Origin: Filobasidium wieringae
Taxonomy: Eukaryota; Basidiomycota; Tremellomycetes; Filobasidiales; Filobasidiaceae
DNA: 64,000 nt
Direction of reading: 5' to 3'
Assembly (NCBI GenBank): GCA_001600055.1
Contig: BCIV01000002.1
Span: 934,287-998,286 of the forward strand
In this document: positions 1 to 11,700 of the stretch, one piece after another
Layout of the letters: the number at the start of each line of letters is the position of its first letter
Numbering within the stretch: the first letter of the stretch is position 1
Position numbers and translations under genes: made by a program
Notes under the pieces: generated by a model
What the model was told of the DNA's origin: nothing
The model's input: only the letters and a program-made list of their open reading frames with translations
Database searches by the model: none

Positions 1-1671
1 GAGGAGATGGTGGTGATGCTGATATACAACCACTCGGACGGGAATCGAACGGAGGAGAGACGGGAAGGTGGAGCAACTAGCAAGGTGAAGGTTCTGGGTG
101 ACAGATACTGTCAGCTATCAGGTCGGTATATTATATACAAGTGATCGCATTATTGCTCAACTGAGCAACTGACGAGCCACCTCAGCTTTTCATCGAGTTT
201 TCCACGACCATTGTCCTTATCTCATCACGACAACAACAAAGCGTTCTTGATCACCGGCGCCTGACCACTTCTGCAAGTCCGGGATGCGTTCGAACATCAA
301 TCCAGTCCTCTTCCGAGGGGACAAACGGGAACAACCTTTCCCCATCTGTTTCTGTTTCGTCGATCCGCGCTACTTGTCGAGCGAGAGACAACAGAGTTCC
401 GAATCGAGTTCGGACCGGGGACCGTGGAAGGTCGATTCGGTACGGGTTTCAGGTGGAATGTCATCCAAAACAAAGCTTTCCACTTTTTGGGGAGATGCGA
501 TCGTCCTTTTTCAGGGCGATCGATGATTTCCAAATTGAACCGATGAATACTGGGAGATCCGTGATTCCCTCCGTTTTGCGTTCTAGTGCGGTCTGACACC
601 GGAGGAATGGTCACCGGTCATCCTGTCAGGCAAGGTGTGTCATGTGGAAACACAGCCTGGCCCGTCTCGGCGGTCTCATCACTCTGAAAGGAGTGTCTCT
701 TTTTCTGTCCAGATCGAGATCGGATCTACCCTTTCTTCGCTCGCCTCGGGCTGTCCACCCTTACGTTTCAGGGTGTCCCTTCCTTTCGCGCGCGTAAATT
801 GACAATCACGGAAACTTGTCTCAAACCTCTCGACTCTGGGCTGACGCAAGAGCGCGGCGATCCCAGAAAAGCCATGTTCCATTTCAATTCACCCAAGGCA
901 ATCACAAGGGAATCGATCCGTGATTTGTGATCTAGCGCAAGGCCGTTTAAGAACTCTATCCATCCCGTCGCAGATCAAAGGACCCTTCGATCTACCTTTC
1001 ATTCGTTCCATCCGATCCGAATCGGATCCGGTGAAAACCTCAGTCTCGCTTTCTCGCTTTGTTTCCCTTGAAACCGGGTTTGACGAAATGCTGTGTCAAA
1101 TCCAGTCAGTCATCATAGCGAAAAACGAAAGGTCAGAGCGTCGAGACCCACATAAATCACCCGAGTTGGACTTCAAAAGCCCGGACTGTATTCAAGCGAG
1201 TGAGCACTTGCGCATCGGTGGCTATGGGATCATGAATGTCGATTCGGGTTCATGTGTGTACACTCACCAATCGAGACGGCGATTCCTAATCCAGGCAGTG
1301 AGCAGAGTGGTGCCTTTCTTTCGCGATTGTTGAGCTATTAACTACTAAAGAGGTGGAAAGACGCATTGCCAGAATTGCCAGGAGAACGATTGAGCATGCG
1401 ATTGTGGCGGCTTGGAACATGGCACTCGACGAAAGCGATGGAGAAGAGCTGGATGACCGGACTTGGTCTACTACAAGCTTTATCGAGTCTGACGTCCTGG
1501 CGAAAATTGGAGGAAGCTATTCAGTCAGTTTCAACTTGACCGAGGGCGTCGCGCCTTCCATCCCTGTGTTCTACTTTCTAGTACAGTTGAGCAAAGTTAT
1601 GCTGAGTCCTTCAATGGTGTTGATTCGTATTGGCGTCTCCGCCATCCGATGTCACTTATCGGAAGGGAATA
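1..1671. other. ORF-poor region, no supported gene
   Basis: About 1.7 kb in which every open frame is short, has no recognisable motif and mostly lacks an ATG start. No tRNA or rRNA structure was found. The far left could be the promoter or 5' leader of a gene outside the window. The right end is the 3' flank of the MobA-like gene. I see nothing else I can support. Confidence 0.5.
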
Positions 1672-2412
1672 TTATTGGCTACATCGATCTTCTATACTGT
1701 GACCACCGCTGCCATCCATACCATCTATATCACCCTGTCCAAAACCCTCCTTCATCTCCTTGACCGCCTCTTCCCATTCCTCTGGCGTGTTCGTATTCCT
1801 CAACTCGGATTCCTTGAGGGGCAAGATCCCACCTTTTCCCTGCTCATCGCCAGTCGTCTCCTTCCATAATTGCTTGACAGTGTAACACGGACCCGTTCGC
1901 TTCTTCCCCTCCAACTGTGTCGCATTGTGATTTAATCGATCCAGAGCGGCAGGTGACCAGATGGATAGCAATGGTTCAGGGTGCATGTCACTCGGGTGGA
2001 GGTAGGTCGTTACAGGAGAGACGTAATGCTGAACAAGGTATTCCAGAGTTTCCAGCCTGATGAACGGGAAATCCACCGCTACGGCAAAAAGCGTGCGCCC
2101 GGGAAACTTCTGATGAGCAGAAAGTAGGCCTGCAGCGGGACCCATGTCCGTCCATGCGTCTTTCACTAACTGGACCTTTCCCTCTTGCGCATTCAATAGA
2201 GGGAGTTCGGATTCTATCCGCTCGGTCTGTATTTCGTTGTGAGAGATTATGATACCGCTCGGACACGCCAGGAGGAGGATCTGAGCGAGATGAAGCCAAA
2301 GCGAAGAGGTGGTGTTTGATGTTGTTGGGTAGGGCAGGAAACATTTAGGTTGACCCATTCGGGAGGATTGGCCGCCAAGCACAAGCAGACCGTAGATCGG
2401 TTCGGTCGACAT
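1672..2412 (-). CDS. MobA-like NTP transferase domain protein
   Basis: Single-exon protein of 246 aa, starting at the ATG at 2412; the short extension above it has no ATG. Residues about 7-25 carry the nucleotide-binding signature of the MobA/MocA family (LVLGGQSSRMGQPK). MGPAAGLLSA follows, then VAVDFPF, which matches the family's metal-binding D-x-P segment. Family members transfer GMP or CMP to molybdopterin in bacteria. Eukaryotic molybdoenzymes normally use cofactor without a dinucleotide, so the substrate here is unknown and MGD synthesis should not be assumed. The acidic, glycine-rich C-terminal tail of about 40 aa looks disordered. It is divergent from the rhamnonate dehydratase gene, sharing about 380 bp of upstream DNA. 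Family assignment is firm, function is not. Confidence 0.82.
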   Translation of the reverse strand: MSTEPIYGLLVLGGQSSRMGQPKCFLPYPTTSNTTSSLWLHLAQILLLACPSGIIISHNEIQTERIESELPLLNAQEGKVQLVKDAWTDMGPAAGLLSAHQKFPGRTLFAVAVDFPFIRLETLEYLVQHYVSPVTTYLHPSDMHPEPLLSIWSPAALDRLNHNATQLEGKKRTGPCYTVKQLWKETTGDEQGKGGILPLKESELRNTNTPEEWEEAVKEMKEGFGQGDIDGMDGSGGHSIEDRCSQ

Positions 2413-2790
2413 ATTGAATATGGTTGCCAACTTTTTGGCTCTGTGACTCTTCTTCTTCGGGTCAGCTGGTATAATTATCGAATCGAAGTTCGTAACAAGG
2501 GTCTTACTACTGGAAGCTATGGTGGAAGCTCGAGTTCCCTACGAAAACGCATGTAGATTACGTATGTATGTAATCTCAACATTCAGCTTCCGCTATAACC
2601 GGGCACGGCGTATCTTTACGCGATCGGTGAGCATTGTTATGCCGAACAGCTCGACGTATAAAACGATGCATCTTGTGATCAAGTCGTCTTCGCACATCCA
2701 CACCGAGGACTTCAGGCTGCAAGCATATCACATATCTGTTCAATCGATCTCCTTCACACTAGAATACCTATCTACCTTGAGAGCCTGATC
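2413..2790. promoter_or_regulatory. Divergent promoter region, MobA-like / rhamnonate dehydratase
   Basis: About 380 bp between two divergent start codons, so regulatory elements for both genes must lie here or in the 5' UTRs. A TATAAAA element is annotated separately. CGG triplets near 2600-2610 could be sites for a Zn2Cys6 factor, but no paired operator is clear. Confidence 0.5.
2657..2663 (+). promoter_or_regulatory. Candidate TATA box
   Basis: TATAAAA lies 128 bp upstream of the rhamnonate dehydratase ATG, a plausible distance for a fungal TATA-type inducible promoter. It is a sequence match only. Confidence 0.4.
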
Positions 2791-4522
2791 ATGCCTGCCG
2801 AATCATCCACTTTCCCCAAGATCGTGAGTCTGTGAGAGAAGGATCCGAAAGAGCAGCATAGCTGATCAAGAGGCATATGATCTCGTAGGCCAAGATCGAG
2901 ACCTTTGTTCCCAGCTCGGAAGGAGCAGGAGGAGATTATCATCGTCAGAAGACTGACCACTGGAGTGAGTGTTTAGTCGATGCATTCGTTGGTTTCAATG
3001 CCTGACTCGGTTTCCCCTGGTTCTCAGTCGTTCAGGGTAACATCAGCAATCCCATGTCGTGTTTCCCTGAATGGTCTTCCTCCAGAACTATCTGGGGTAT
3101 CGGTGTCCTGGTAAGTAATCATCGTATACGTCGAAAGTCGTCGAGGTGGCTAACCGGATATCGGCGTGATAGGGATCGCTTTTCGTCAAGATCACTGCTG
3201 ATGACGGGACAGTGGGATACGCAACCGGGTTCGGGGGTCCCCCTGCATGCTGGTTGATCGAGGAACACTTTAAGCGTTTCGTTATCGGACAAGATCCAAG
3301 GAATACGAATGTAATGTGGGAGCAGGTCAGTCTCGTGCTCAGATCAAGGCCCCATGGAACCAGTACTGATCCGTCCAATCGCTTTGTCTCCTGCAGATGT
3401 ACAGAGCCTCCATGTTCTACGGCCGAAGAGGTCTTCCTATTCTCGCGATCTCAGTGGTCGACTTGGCTATCTGGGACTTGCTAGGGAAGATCAGAAAGGA
3501 GCCGGTTTTCAAGATGATTGGAGGCCGCACTAAGCCTGAGATCCCACTCTATTTGACTGGACCTTTACCTGCCGAGGCAAAGAGGATGGGATTCTGGGGA
3601 GGAAAGGTTAGTCTCCGGCCCCAGTCCGATAGTGTGCCAATAAAAAAAACTGACTCATGCGCTTTACGTTCATAGGTGCCTCTTCCTCATGGACCTCACG
3701 AAGGCGATACCGGTATGAAGAAGAACGTAGAGTTCCTCCGCAAATGTCGAGACGACGTCGGCCCCGATTTCCCAATCATGGTAGACTGCTACATGTCTCT
3801 CAACGTTCACTATGCTGTTCAATTGGCTCAGAAATGTATCGATGAGGGAATCAACATCAAATGGTGGGAGGAGGTTCTCAACCCGGACGATGTAGCCGGA
3901 CACAAGCTTTTGAAAGAGCGTATGCCTACTGTTACTTGGACGACGGGTGAACACGAGTACAACCGATATGGTTGTAGGGAGTTGATCAAGGATAGGGCCG
4001 TGGATATCCTTCAAGCGGATGTCATGTGGGTTGGGTGAGTAACGGATCGAACTCATTTCCATCAAAGACGACAGGACTGATCGCGTGATGGCAATTCGAT
4101 AGGGGATTGACCGAGTTGATGAAAGTCAATTCGTTGTGTATGGCTCACGATATTCCTCTTGTTCCTCACGGATCAGGTCCTTACTCGTACCATGTGAGTA
4201 AAGGTGCGATGGGTCGCGCGTATCGGGGGAAACTGACAACGACCCTTTATTATAGGCGATCATGAGTTTCCCTAACAGCCAGTTCTGTGAATACATCGCA
4301 AACTCGCCAGATGGCAAGTCCATCCACCCTTGTTTCGGTGATCTCTTCTTGGACGAACCTCTACCTATCGGGGGCAAGATTGACCTGGACGAAACCAAAT
4401 ACGGGTTCGGAATGACTCTGAACCCCGACGCCAAGCTAGTCCCATACAACCAGTTCTTCAACATGAATCCCGCTTCCAATGTCAGCAATAAGGATCAGGT
4501 CCAACCCGAGGAGACGCATTAG
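2791..4522 (+). CDS. LRA2: L-rhamnonate dehydratase (enolase superfamily)
   Basis: Eight exons: 2791-2823, 2889-2964, 3028-3110, 3173-3325, 3397-3606, 3676-4034, 4103-4193, 4256-4522. The sum is 1272 nt, giving 423 aa. It dehydrates L-rhamnonate to 2-keto-3-deoxy-L-rhamnonate, the second oxidative step of the fungal non-phosphorylated L-rhamnose pathway. The protein is collinear with bacterial RhmD: GAGGDYH near the N terminus, an SVVDLAIWDLLGK segment, GFWGGKVPLPHGPHEGD, the metal-ligand region IMVDCYMS, WWEEVLNP, TGEHEY, and the catalytic-histidine region VPHGSGPYSYH. All introns are GT-AG and under 75 nt. The downstream Zn2Cys6 factor on the same strand may regulate it. No other rhamnose-pathway genes are in the window. 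Confidence 0.93.
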
Positions 4523-5002
4523 GTTTCAAATTTGTTGGGTTACTGTAAATATAAATAAAGCGCCGTCGCATTCAGACGCGATGATTTCTACCATGATACC
4601 TAGGATAAGCTCTATTACCTGTCACACTTACATGTGTATGTTCTCTTACCCTGGACCCTAGCTACTTCAAATGCTAGATACTCGACTTGAAGGCCTAGTC
4701 ATGCTAGTCAGCGTTCTCCGAAGGAAGCGAGACGAGATGCATTTCGGTGTTACGGCATATATGCATTTTCAGCCACAAGGCATATCATTACGGCTTCCAC
4801 ATTGTCTTAACATCTGTGCATGATTATGTCCAATTCTGCAAGGACCTGGTGACTGACACCCACCGTACACTCTACATGTGAACAAGAGCTTTCAGTTGCG
4901 AACAAACCAGAACCGAAGATCAAATACCGTCACGGGATGTTTCAGTAGTCACACTCTGGGGCACCGGTCTGATCGCTAGCCTCGGCACATCATCCTGCCA
5001 TC
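4523..5002. other. Intergenic, dehydratase 3' flank and regulator promoter
   Basis: 480 bp with no gene. It holds the 3' end of the dehydratase transcript, including an AATAAA, and the promoter of the Zn2Cys6 regulator. Nothing else is distinct. Confidence 0.55.
4554..4559 (+). terminator. Candidate polyadenylation signal AATAAA
   Basis: AATAAA in an A/T-rich stretch 32 nt after the rhamnonate dehydratase stop codon, where a 3'-end signal is expected. It is a motif match only. Confidence 0.4.
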
Positions 5003-8000
5003 ATGTCTTCTCGAAATTCCGTCCAGTTGCCCTCAAAGCGACGTCGTGGTTCGATGGTTTCTGCCATCAAGGAGCAATACTCAGATGATGGAGACTCAGA
5101 TTCGGGAGACTACAATCAGCAAAACCAATCGGATAAACGGTTAGTTGTACATTGCTCAGACGACTTCTGAAGGTTACGAGCTCATTCCCCTTGCCTTGTC
5201 TGTTATCCGTTTGCTCTATGATCTCTCGCACTCAACAGACCACTCGCGGTCACTTGTACATTCTGCCGCGCTAGGAAAATAAGTTCGTTATATACCGAGT
5301 CTGAACGACAACAATGGTAGCACAAACTAACCTCCAGTAAAACCAGAATGCGACAACATCAAGCCTGCCTGCGCAAATTGCGTCAAGTAAGCAGCGCATC
5401 TATTCCCCTCGACCTATACCTTATTGACGTCTGTGGTTACTCAGAGCTGGGAATGATTGCGTGTATCTTGCTAAGCAGAAGCCCGGTCTTAAAGCTGGGA
5501 CAGGCGAGACGATGCTACGTCGAATAGGTCAGCGAGGGTGATCAGTCTGAGTAACACCGTAAAAATCTGATGGTATGCTGCGGTACAGACGCGTTGGAAA
5601 GTGAATTTAACAGTTACCGGCAACTCATGGACTACCGAATCAACGAACTGGAAGGTTGGCGTGTGGCCACGTCAACCAATCCCCCCTCCCAATCCCCTTC
5701 CTCGGGCAGCATGTATCCCGCAATGTTACACATGCACCAGCCAAATCCTGGCCAACCGGAAATGATGGGTGATGCCATGCAGACCAATATCATGCAGGCG
5801 GATACCCCTCGACATGTAGGGACCGGTTTACCCTTTGATTCGAACCCTATGTTCAACAGCCAACAGCGGACGGGTAGTGTGAACAACAGCTATGTCCATC
5901 CGAAGTTGGAGCGTCGGCAATCGATGCTCAGCCCATTAGGTCGTTCTAACACTTTATCGAGATCTATGCAACCGAACTTGCAAGCAAGCCCGGTTTACCA
6001 ACCCGCTCCTAGTCCAAACCTTCAAAGCCTAATTGCTCGGAGGGAATCTCAACAACGATATGATATCCAGGATCAGGTCAGTAATCACGATTACCTGCCA
6101 ACTACCTATGAAGAAGAACCGGTGTGGAGACCAGGGTCGACGTTGCCTCGTGATGACATCGTTCGTCACCTCATTGAACTCTACTTTGAACGGATCGCGC
6201 CATCTACCTTTTTCATATCCCCCGATCAAGCTGAAACTTGGGAACCGCCATGGAACATCGTGGTTTATGGGATTGTCAGCCTGACAGTGCGATTCTCCGA
6301 GGATGAAAGAATTGCCCCTTTCAAGGGCGAAATTCAAGAGGAAACGAGAAAATACGTGTACCTTGAAACGATGAGCCGAATATCTTTCGAAGGATTGCAG
6401 GCTTTGACTTTGCTATCGATCGATGTTATCGGCGGCGGCAAGGGGATAGAAAGTTGGGGATGCATATCGCTATTGACACGCTCTGCAGTCATCGCTGACT
6501 TGCTGAGGGAGAGTGGGACGGATAATGTGGAGATCACTACTGGACAATACAATCACGGTCGATTCCCTAGTGCTCTGAGCAAAACGTCAATATTGCAAAC
6601 ACCAACGACCTGGAAGGAAGATGAGGCACGAAGACGACTATTCTGGATAATCTTTGCGCTGGATCGATATACCTCTAGTGCTACTGCTATCGACACTGCG
6701 ATTCCTTCGGCTGACATACGAAGAAGGCTTCCGTGCGCTGATGACTTATGGCGCGGCAAGGTATGTCCTCCGCAACACGTCAATCTACTTTTGGCGAATC
6801 TAAAAGTCCCGCTTGCATAGGATCCTTATATTGCTGACACCTTCGTATCTCCGCTCAACCTGTATGGCAGGGGCTCAGCAAGTCTGGCTACGCTCCATCC
6901 TGCTGCGTTCTTCGTCGAATCCCTCGACCTCATGGGGAAAGCACATGCGTTGCAATCGCGCTCCGTGGATATACAAGACCCGCGCGCTATGGAATTGCGG
7001 AAAGATGCGACCGCTGGGATCGTCAGTTCAGCTACGAGGTGGTATATAGACATCTTGCCTGCTATTGGCAAGATTGACGATAAAGGTTCTATTGGCTCGT
7101 TGGGTCTATTGACTGTATGTCACGCCTTCCCTTCGTAGCGAAACGCAGACCACTGATACGTAGAACGTCATCCGATTCTCAGCATGGGATTTATCACGCG
7201 TGAGTAATCGCAGAAACCTTAGACCAATCCGAACCCAATCCGATATCTCATTCTGCTTTGAATACAGAACTCTGCTCAAGCTTCAATCCTTTCATGCCTA
7301 CCCGGCTCTTGCCACGACAGGAAGCATCGTTGAACCATATGCAAGCGCATGTCTGGAATCAGCTCGAGCAATAGTTTCTCTGAGCTGTCGAGCTACTGCG
7401 AACCAGAGCCCACGAATACCATACGTTTCTCCCATCTTCATCTGGTGTTGTTGGATCGCTGCACGAATCTTATTTGGTAAGCTCGAATTATTTAGTCTGT
7501 TTGACGTGTCATTGATTTTTGGTTGCCTGTCAGTCAACTCGTGCTTGGGAGCGCAGATTCAGATCGATGCCGATTTCCAGGTTATAGTACAATCCATGCA
7601 GGTCATGGCAAAGCAGTGGCCTTTAGCAGGTGATTACGATGTGACAATCTGGATGATGTCGAGGACCCGACTGACTTCTTCTAACAGACGAATACGTACG
7701 ACTGCTTTTACGAGCGGAGCGCAAATGGCACGCGCTTGCTACAGACATGCATCATTCACCAGCGTCCGGATCCCTTTCCGAAGCCGTCTCTGTTCTGTTG
7801 GATTTGAAGAAGACGGGAGCTCAAGCTCTGAAACTTGGCGCTTACGATGTCACCCCTCCGGAACCAGTCAGGGCTTCTGAGCTTGGACCTTTCGGGGCAG
7901 CTACGCCGAATTGGCCCAGACCTAATGTGCCTACTTATGGAGAAGTTCAGAATTGGTTCGATTCGCTTGAACTGTTTAATAGTCCTTATGACGGAATGAC

Positions 8001-8007
8001 GATTTGA
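5003..8007 (+). CDS. Zn(II)2Cys6 fungal transcription factor
   Basis: Ten exons: 5003-5139, 5239-5282, 5347-5386, 5445-5527, 5589-6760, 6821-7114, 7183-7199, 7268-7476, 7534-7629, 7688-8007. The sum is 2412 nt, giving 803 aa. The N-terminal binuclear zinc cluster has all six cysteines at about residues 52, 55, 62, 69, 72 and 79, with spacing C-x2-C-x6-C-x6-C-x2-C-x6-C, and it is spread over exons 2-4. A short heptad-like segment (LESEFNSYRQLMDYRI) follows and is probably the dimerisation linker. After a Q/N/S/P-rich stretch comes the fungal-specific middle homology region (about 190-480) with EEARRRLFWIIFALDRY-type residues. Exon 7 is only 17 nt and restores HGIYHATLLKL. It lies 0.5 kb downstream of rhamnonate dehydratase in tandem. 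A role as pathway activator is an inference from position. Confidence 0.9.
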
Positions 8008-8731
8008 TGATACTGCATGATCATGCCTGATAGTGGTAGGAATGGCTCGACAGGCTATGTGAATTGTATCCGCAAATATGATTTGTAAAATGATTCGACC
8101 GCCAACCTACCTATTCTGCTACATGGGTTCAAGCTCTAGGTACAAGCTATCCAGTGAAAAAGCCCATTGGCGCGTGGCAGCACGATTGGGCTAACACGTT
8201 TCACCTGCAAGAGAGGTAAAATCGTCAAGACATCGAACATGGGAAACCGCGGAAGAGCATCGGCAAGACTCCCTAAGGAGCTGGACAAGCAAACATCGAC
8301 AAGATCCTTCCTAGACAGGAAAACTCGAAAAGTGGAGCACATCGACAAGACCTTCCGTAATAGGAAGGGCGATTTCAATCCTATCGCTCGGACGATCTTC
8401 AGTAGTAACGCTAATTTTCGGAGAGAAAGAAGGAGCGAGGACTGGGAAAAGTCAAATAGGGGTATGGACTGGATTTGTCAGGATATAGGCGTTCCGCGAG
8501 AGTAGATATGCGCTTTCCCACATGATCACGAATCCGAGGTGAGACTTCTAGGAGACTCGGCGATATGCGAAATCGACTTGCGATCTACATGCGCTCGGGA
8601 TATTCAGCTTTGATAGTCTCTCTATCTACTCTAGCTACTCTACCTTACAAAGCTGAACTCGAACCAGATCTACGTTCAGTCAGAACCGAATCGCAGAGCA
8701 TACTCAGCACAAGGTCAGCCAAGGCGAAGCC
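8008..8731. other. Intergenic, promoter of ABCC transporter
   Basis: About 720 bp with no convincing gene. An 88-codon open frame from the ATG at 8239 is basic and has no known motif, so it was not accepted. An ATG at 8565 opens a short hydrophobic frame, but the ATG at 8732 joins cleanly to the transporter. Confidence 0.5.
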
Positions 8732-11700
8732 ATGGCGTACTTTTGTCTCGACGATCACCATCCGGTGTGGGATGGAGTTGACTTCTCTCGTTGTTGGCGA
8801 AAGCAGTGAGGTCTCGCCTTCTGACTGTGCTGCGAGCTGTTGGCTGATGTTTCCACTTCAAGTATCATCCCTGGGGCATTGCCGCTCGGACTTTTAGCGC
8901 TATCGGTAGTGGTTATCGTGCCAACGATCGTAAGACGTGTCCTCGTATCACGGAACAAGCTATCTCTATCGTCAACCGATCAACACAATCCAACTGTGTC
9001 AGGCGAGAAACCCTCTTTGCACCGAATCGAAGATCGAATCCTTTTCGAGTCTGTTCACTCCTCGGTCGAAGAATCCATTGATGCTGGGACCCTCGATGAC
9101 CGCGAAAAGACTGCTATGGAAAGATTGGGGGATTGGATCGGCGTGGTTGGAGCTATTGGTTTCGTGATTGTGCAAAGCGTATACATCGCCGTGATCCATG
9201 GGAGAGGGTTCGAACGACTTGCCTTCTTCGTAAGCACATTTCAGTAACAAAGTTTGCGCGAGGAGCTTACGCCTATCGCCCGGTAAATCTAGGCATACAT
9301 GACATTGCTAGCTCTCACGGCTATTCCGACCACGAAAACGGTCGCCTTCGTTCGCTATGTACCTCAGACCCACTTCGGGTCCTTGTTGTGGTTGTATGCG
9401 CCTGTTCAGTTCATCATCTTCCGCTCGACTATTCTACATCACCCTCATCCGATCTCTACCCATCACCGGGTACATCATCATCTGTCGTCAAAGACCTCTC
9501 TTATTTTCGAGTCGATCTTGCTCGGGCATACGATCCTTCTCCTCTTGGCTTACAACAACGTTCCATTCCGCACCCGCTTGGACGGGATACTTGAAGGTCT
9601 AAAAGCAGGAAAGGGGAATGGAGCAAGGCGGCCTGTGGTCATTGGGTACGCAGCCGATAAAGAGGACGCGTACACCGTATTGGATAATCCGGCGGAACCT
9701 CGATCTGTCATGTCTCGGGCTCTCTTCTCTCACGTCATTCCCATCGTTTTGAAGCACTACAAGGACCCCATGCAGGTCAAGGATGTTCCAGCGATCAGGG
9801 AGGATGATATCCCCGCCGTTAGCGTAGCTAATTGGCGATTGGATCAACGACAAGGATTAAAGGACCACCCTGAAAGCAAGGGAAAAAAGAAAAGGCAAAC
9901 GAAATTTGCGTTCCGATTGTTCTGGCATTTCCGTCAGTTATTCTGGCTTCAGACCGTGAGACAGGACCGCTCGAGTTCAGGTTGACTTCGGCTGATAATG
10001 TTGTTGTTGTTATAGTTTTGGTCTGTGATGGCTGTCATCTTCTCCTTCTTCTCGCCTATCAGTTTGCAGCTTCTCTTAAAATTCGTGGCTGATCGAAAAT
10101 CGGACGACCCCACCACGAGGACTCCGACCCATGTCGCCGTGCTATATGTTGCATTGATGGTCATCGGTCAAGTAAATGATAGCGATTGCATGGCGAGTTC
10201 CGGCGGTACTTACTTACTTCTCTGTCTTTAGCTCGGAAGCTCTATCAGTCAATCGCAAATCCTGAATACTGGAAGAAGAGTGAGTTCCTTCAGGTCAGTA
10301 GCTGTTCAATGTTCTGAGTGTATAATCCCTAGGTATGCATTCGTGCTCGAGCAGTGATCATCACAGAGATTTACTGCAAGGCTCTCCGTCGGAGGGACAT
10401 GTCTGGTGCTGTCTCCGCTGCGAAACCAACACCGGCTACCGAGGAAACCGAAGGGCTTACACCCAAGGATACAAATGCGGCATCTGAGCAGAAGACGGAT
10501 ACCGCCGAGGCTAACATCACTAATCTCGTTGGCGTGGATGCCTTCTTTATCTGTAAATTGGATTTCGAAGTAGTAAATCTCGCAATAATACTAATAAGTT
10601 CTATCATAGCCGAAATCGCCGGTTATCTGTATTACTTTGTCACCTGCCCACTGTGCATCATCGTCGCACTTCTCCTTCTCTATCGGCTGCTCGGTAAGTG
10701 TTACTACGAGCAATCGTCTTACAGGCCGTGTAGGCTAAGATGCTTCCGTCTTAGGTGTCTCCTCCCTGGCTGGAGTCGCAATGATGCTGCTGTTGACACC
10801 TTTACAGGGTTTCATTACTCGTGCTTTTGCTCGAACGCAAGGAAAGGTTGGTACTTTTCCGCATCCGCATTGCTTTCGTAGTTAATGGATCTGCTTCTTA
10901 TCACAGCTTCTAGGTGCTACTGACGCCCGGCTGGAGGCCGCTACCGAAGTATTGAACTCCATCAAGACTATCAAATTCGCCGCTTGGGAGGACAAATTCT
11001 ACGACCGTATGCAAAAATCCCGGGACCACGAGCTGAACGTCCTGAAGACGCGTTTCAACATCCGAGTTCTTGCCAATGTTGTTACTCAGATTACTCCACC
11101 ACTAGTCACAGTAGTCACCTTCGCGTTCTACACCTTATACTTTAAGCAGCCATTGACTGCAGCCACGGCATTCACTAGTCTCTCGCTCTTCTCTATGATC
11201 AGGACCCCTTTGGCTGCAATCCTGGAAATGATCACAGCTGCTACCAATGCCTTCGTATCTGCGGCACGTGTGGAAGACTTCCTCGGGGTTGAGGAAACTC
11301 TGAAGTACGATCAACTTTCGGTTGCGACCAAACCTGAGGAGCCCACAATCGGGTTTGTCAAAGCTGTCATCAAGCACGCTGGAAAAGATGATGAGAAGAT
11401 CAAAATAAACGATATGGCCAGTGGGGGCAATACTGGTGAAGATTTCAGGCTCCATCTTGACGATATCAGCTTCCCTGTCGGCAAAATGTCTATCATCGTG
11501 GGATCTGTTGGAAGTGGTAAAACAACTTTGCTGAACAGTCTATTAGGAGAAACCACCTTGCTCGACGGGAAAATCTTCATGGTCAACGACCAAGGCGACC
11601 GCGAACTCTGCGAGGAGGACCTTGCTACAGGTCTAACCGACACAGTTGCTTACTGCCCACAAGCCCCTTGGTTGATCGGCGCGACCATTAGGGAAAACAT

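Noticed and set aside
40..70. B-box-like GTTCGATTCC on the minus strand near the left end
   Set aside because: The flanking bases cannot form a T stem and no A box follows at the right distance.
920..1763. Two overlapping + strand open frames of about 136 codons
   Set aside because: Odd composition and no motif. The second starts with GTG and overlaps the MobA-like gene on the other strand.
1672..8007. A full L-rhamnose catabolic cluster
   Set aside because: Only the dehydratase is present. No dehydrogenase, lactonase or aldolase is in the window.
8239..8505. 88-codon open frame before the ABCC gene
   Set aside because: Basic, no motif, no homologue recognised, and it lies in the promoter region.
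8565..8710. Upstream ATG as the ABCC start
   Set aside because: It has no in-phase join to the membrane segment. The ATG at 8732 gives [19 protein letters not shown], a normal ABCC N terminus, and a full-length phase match.
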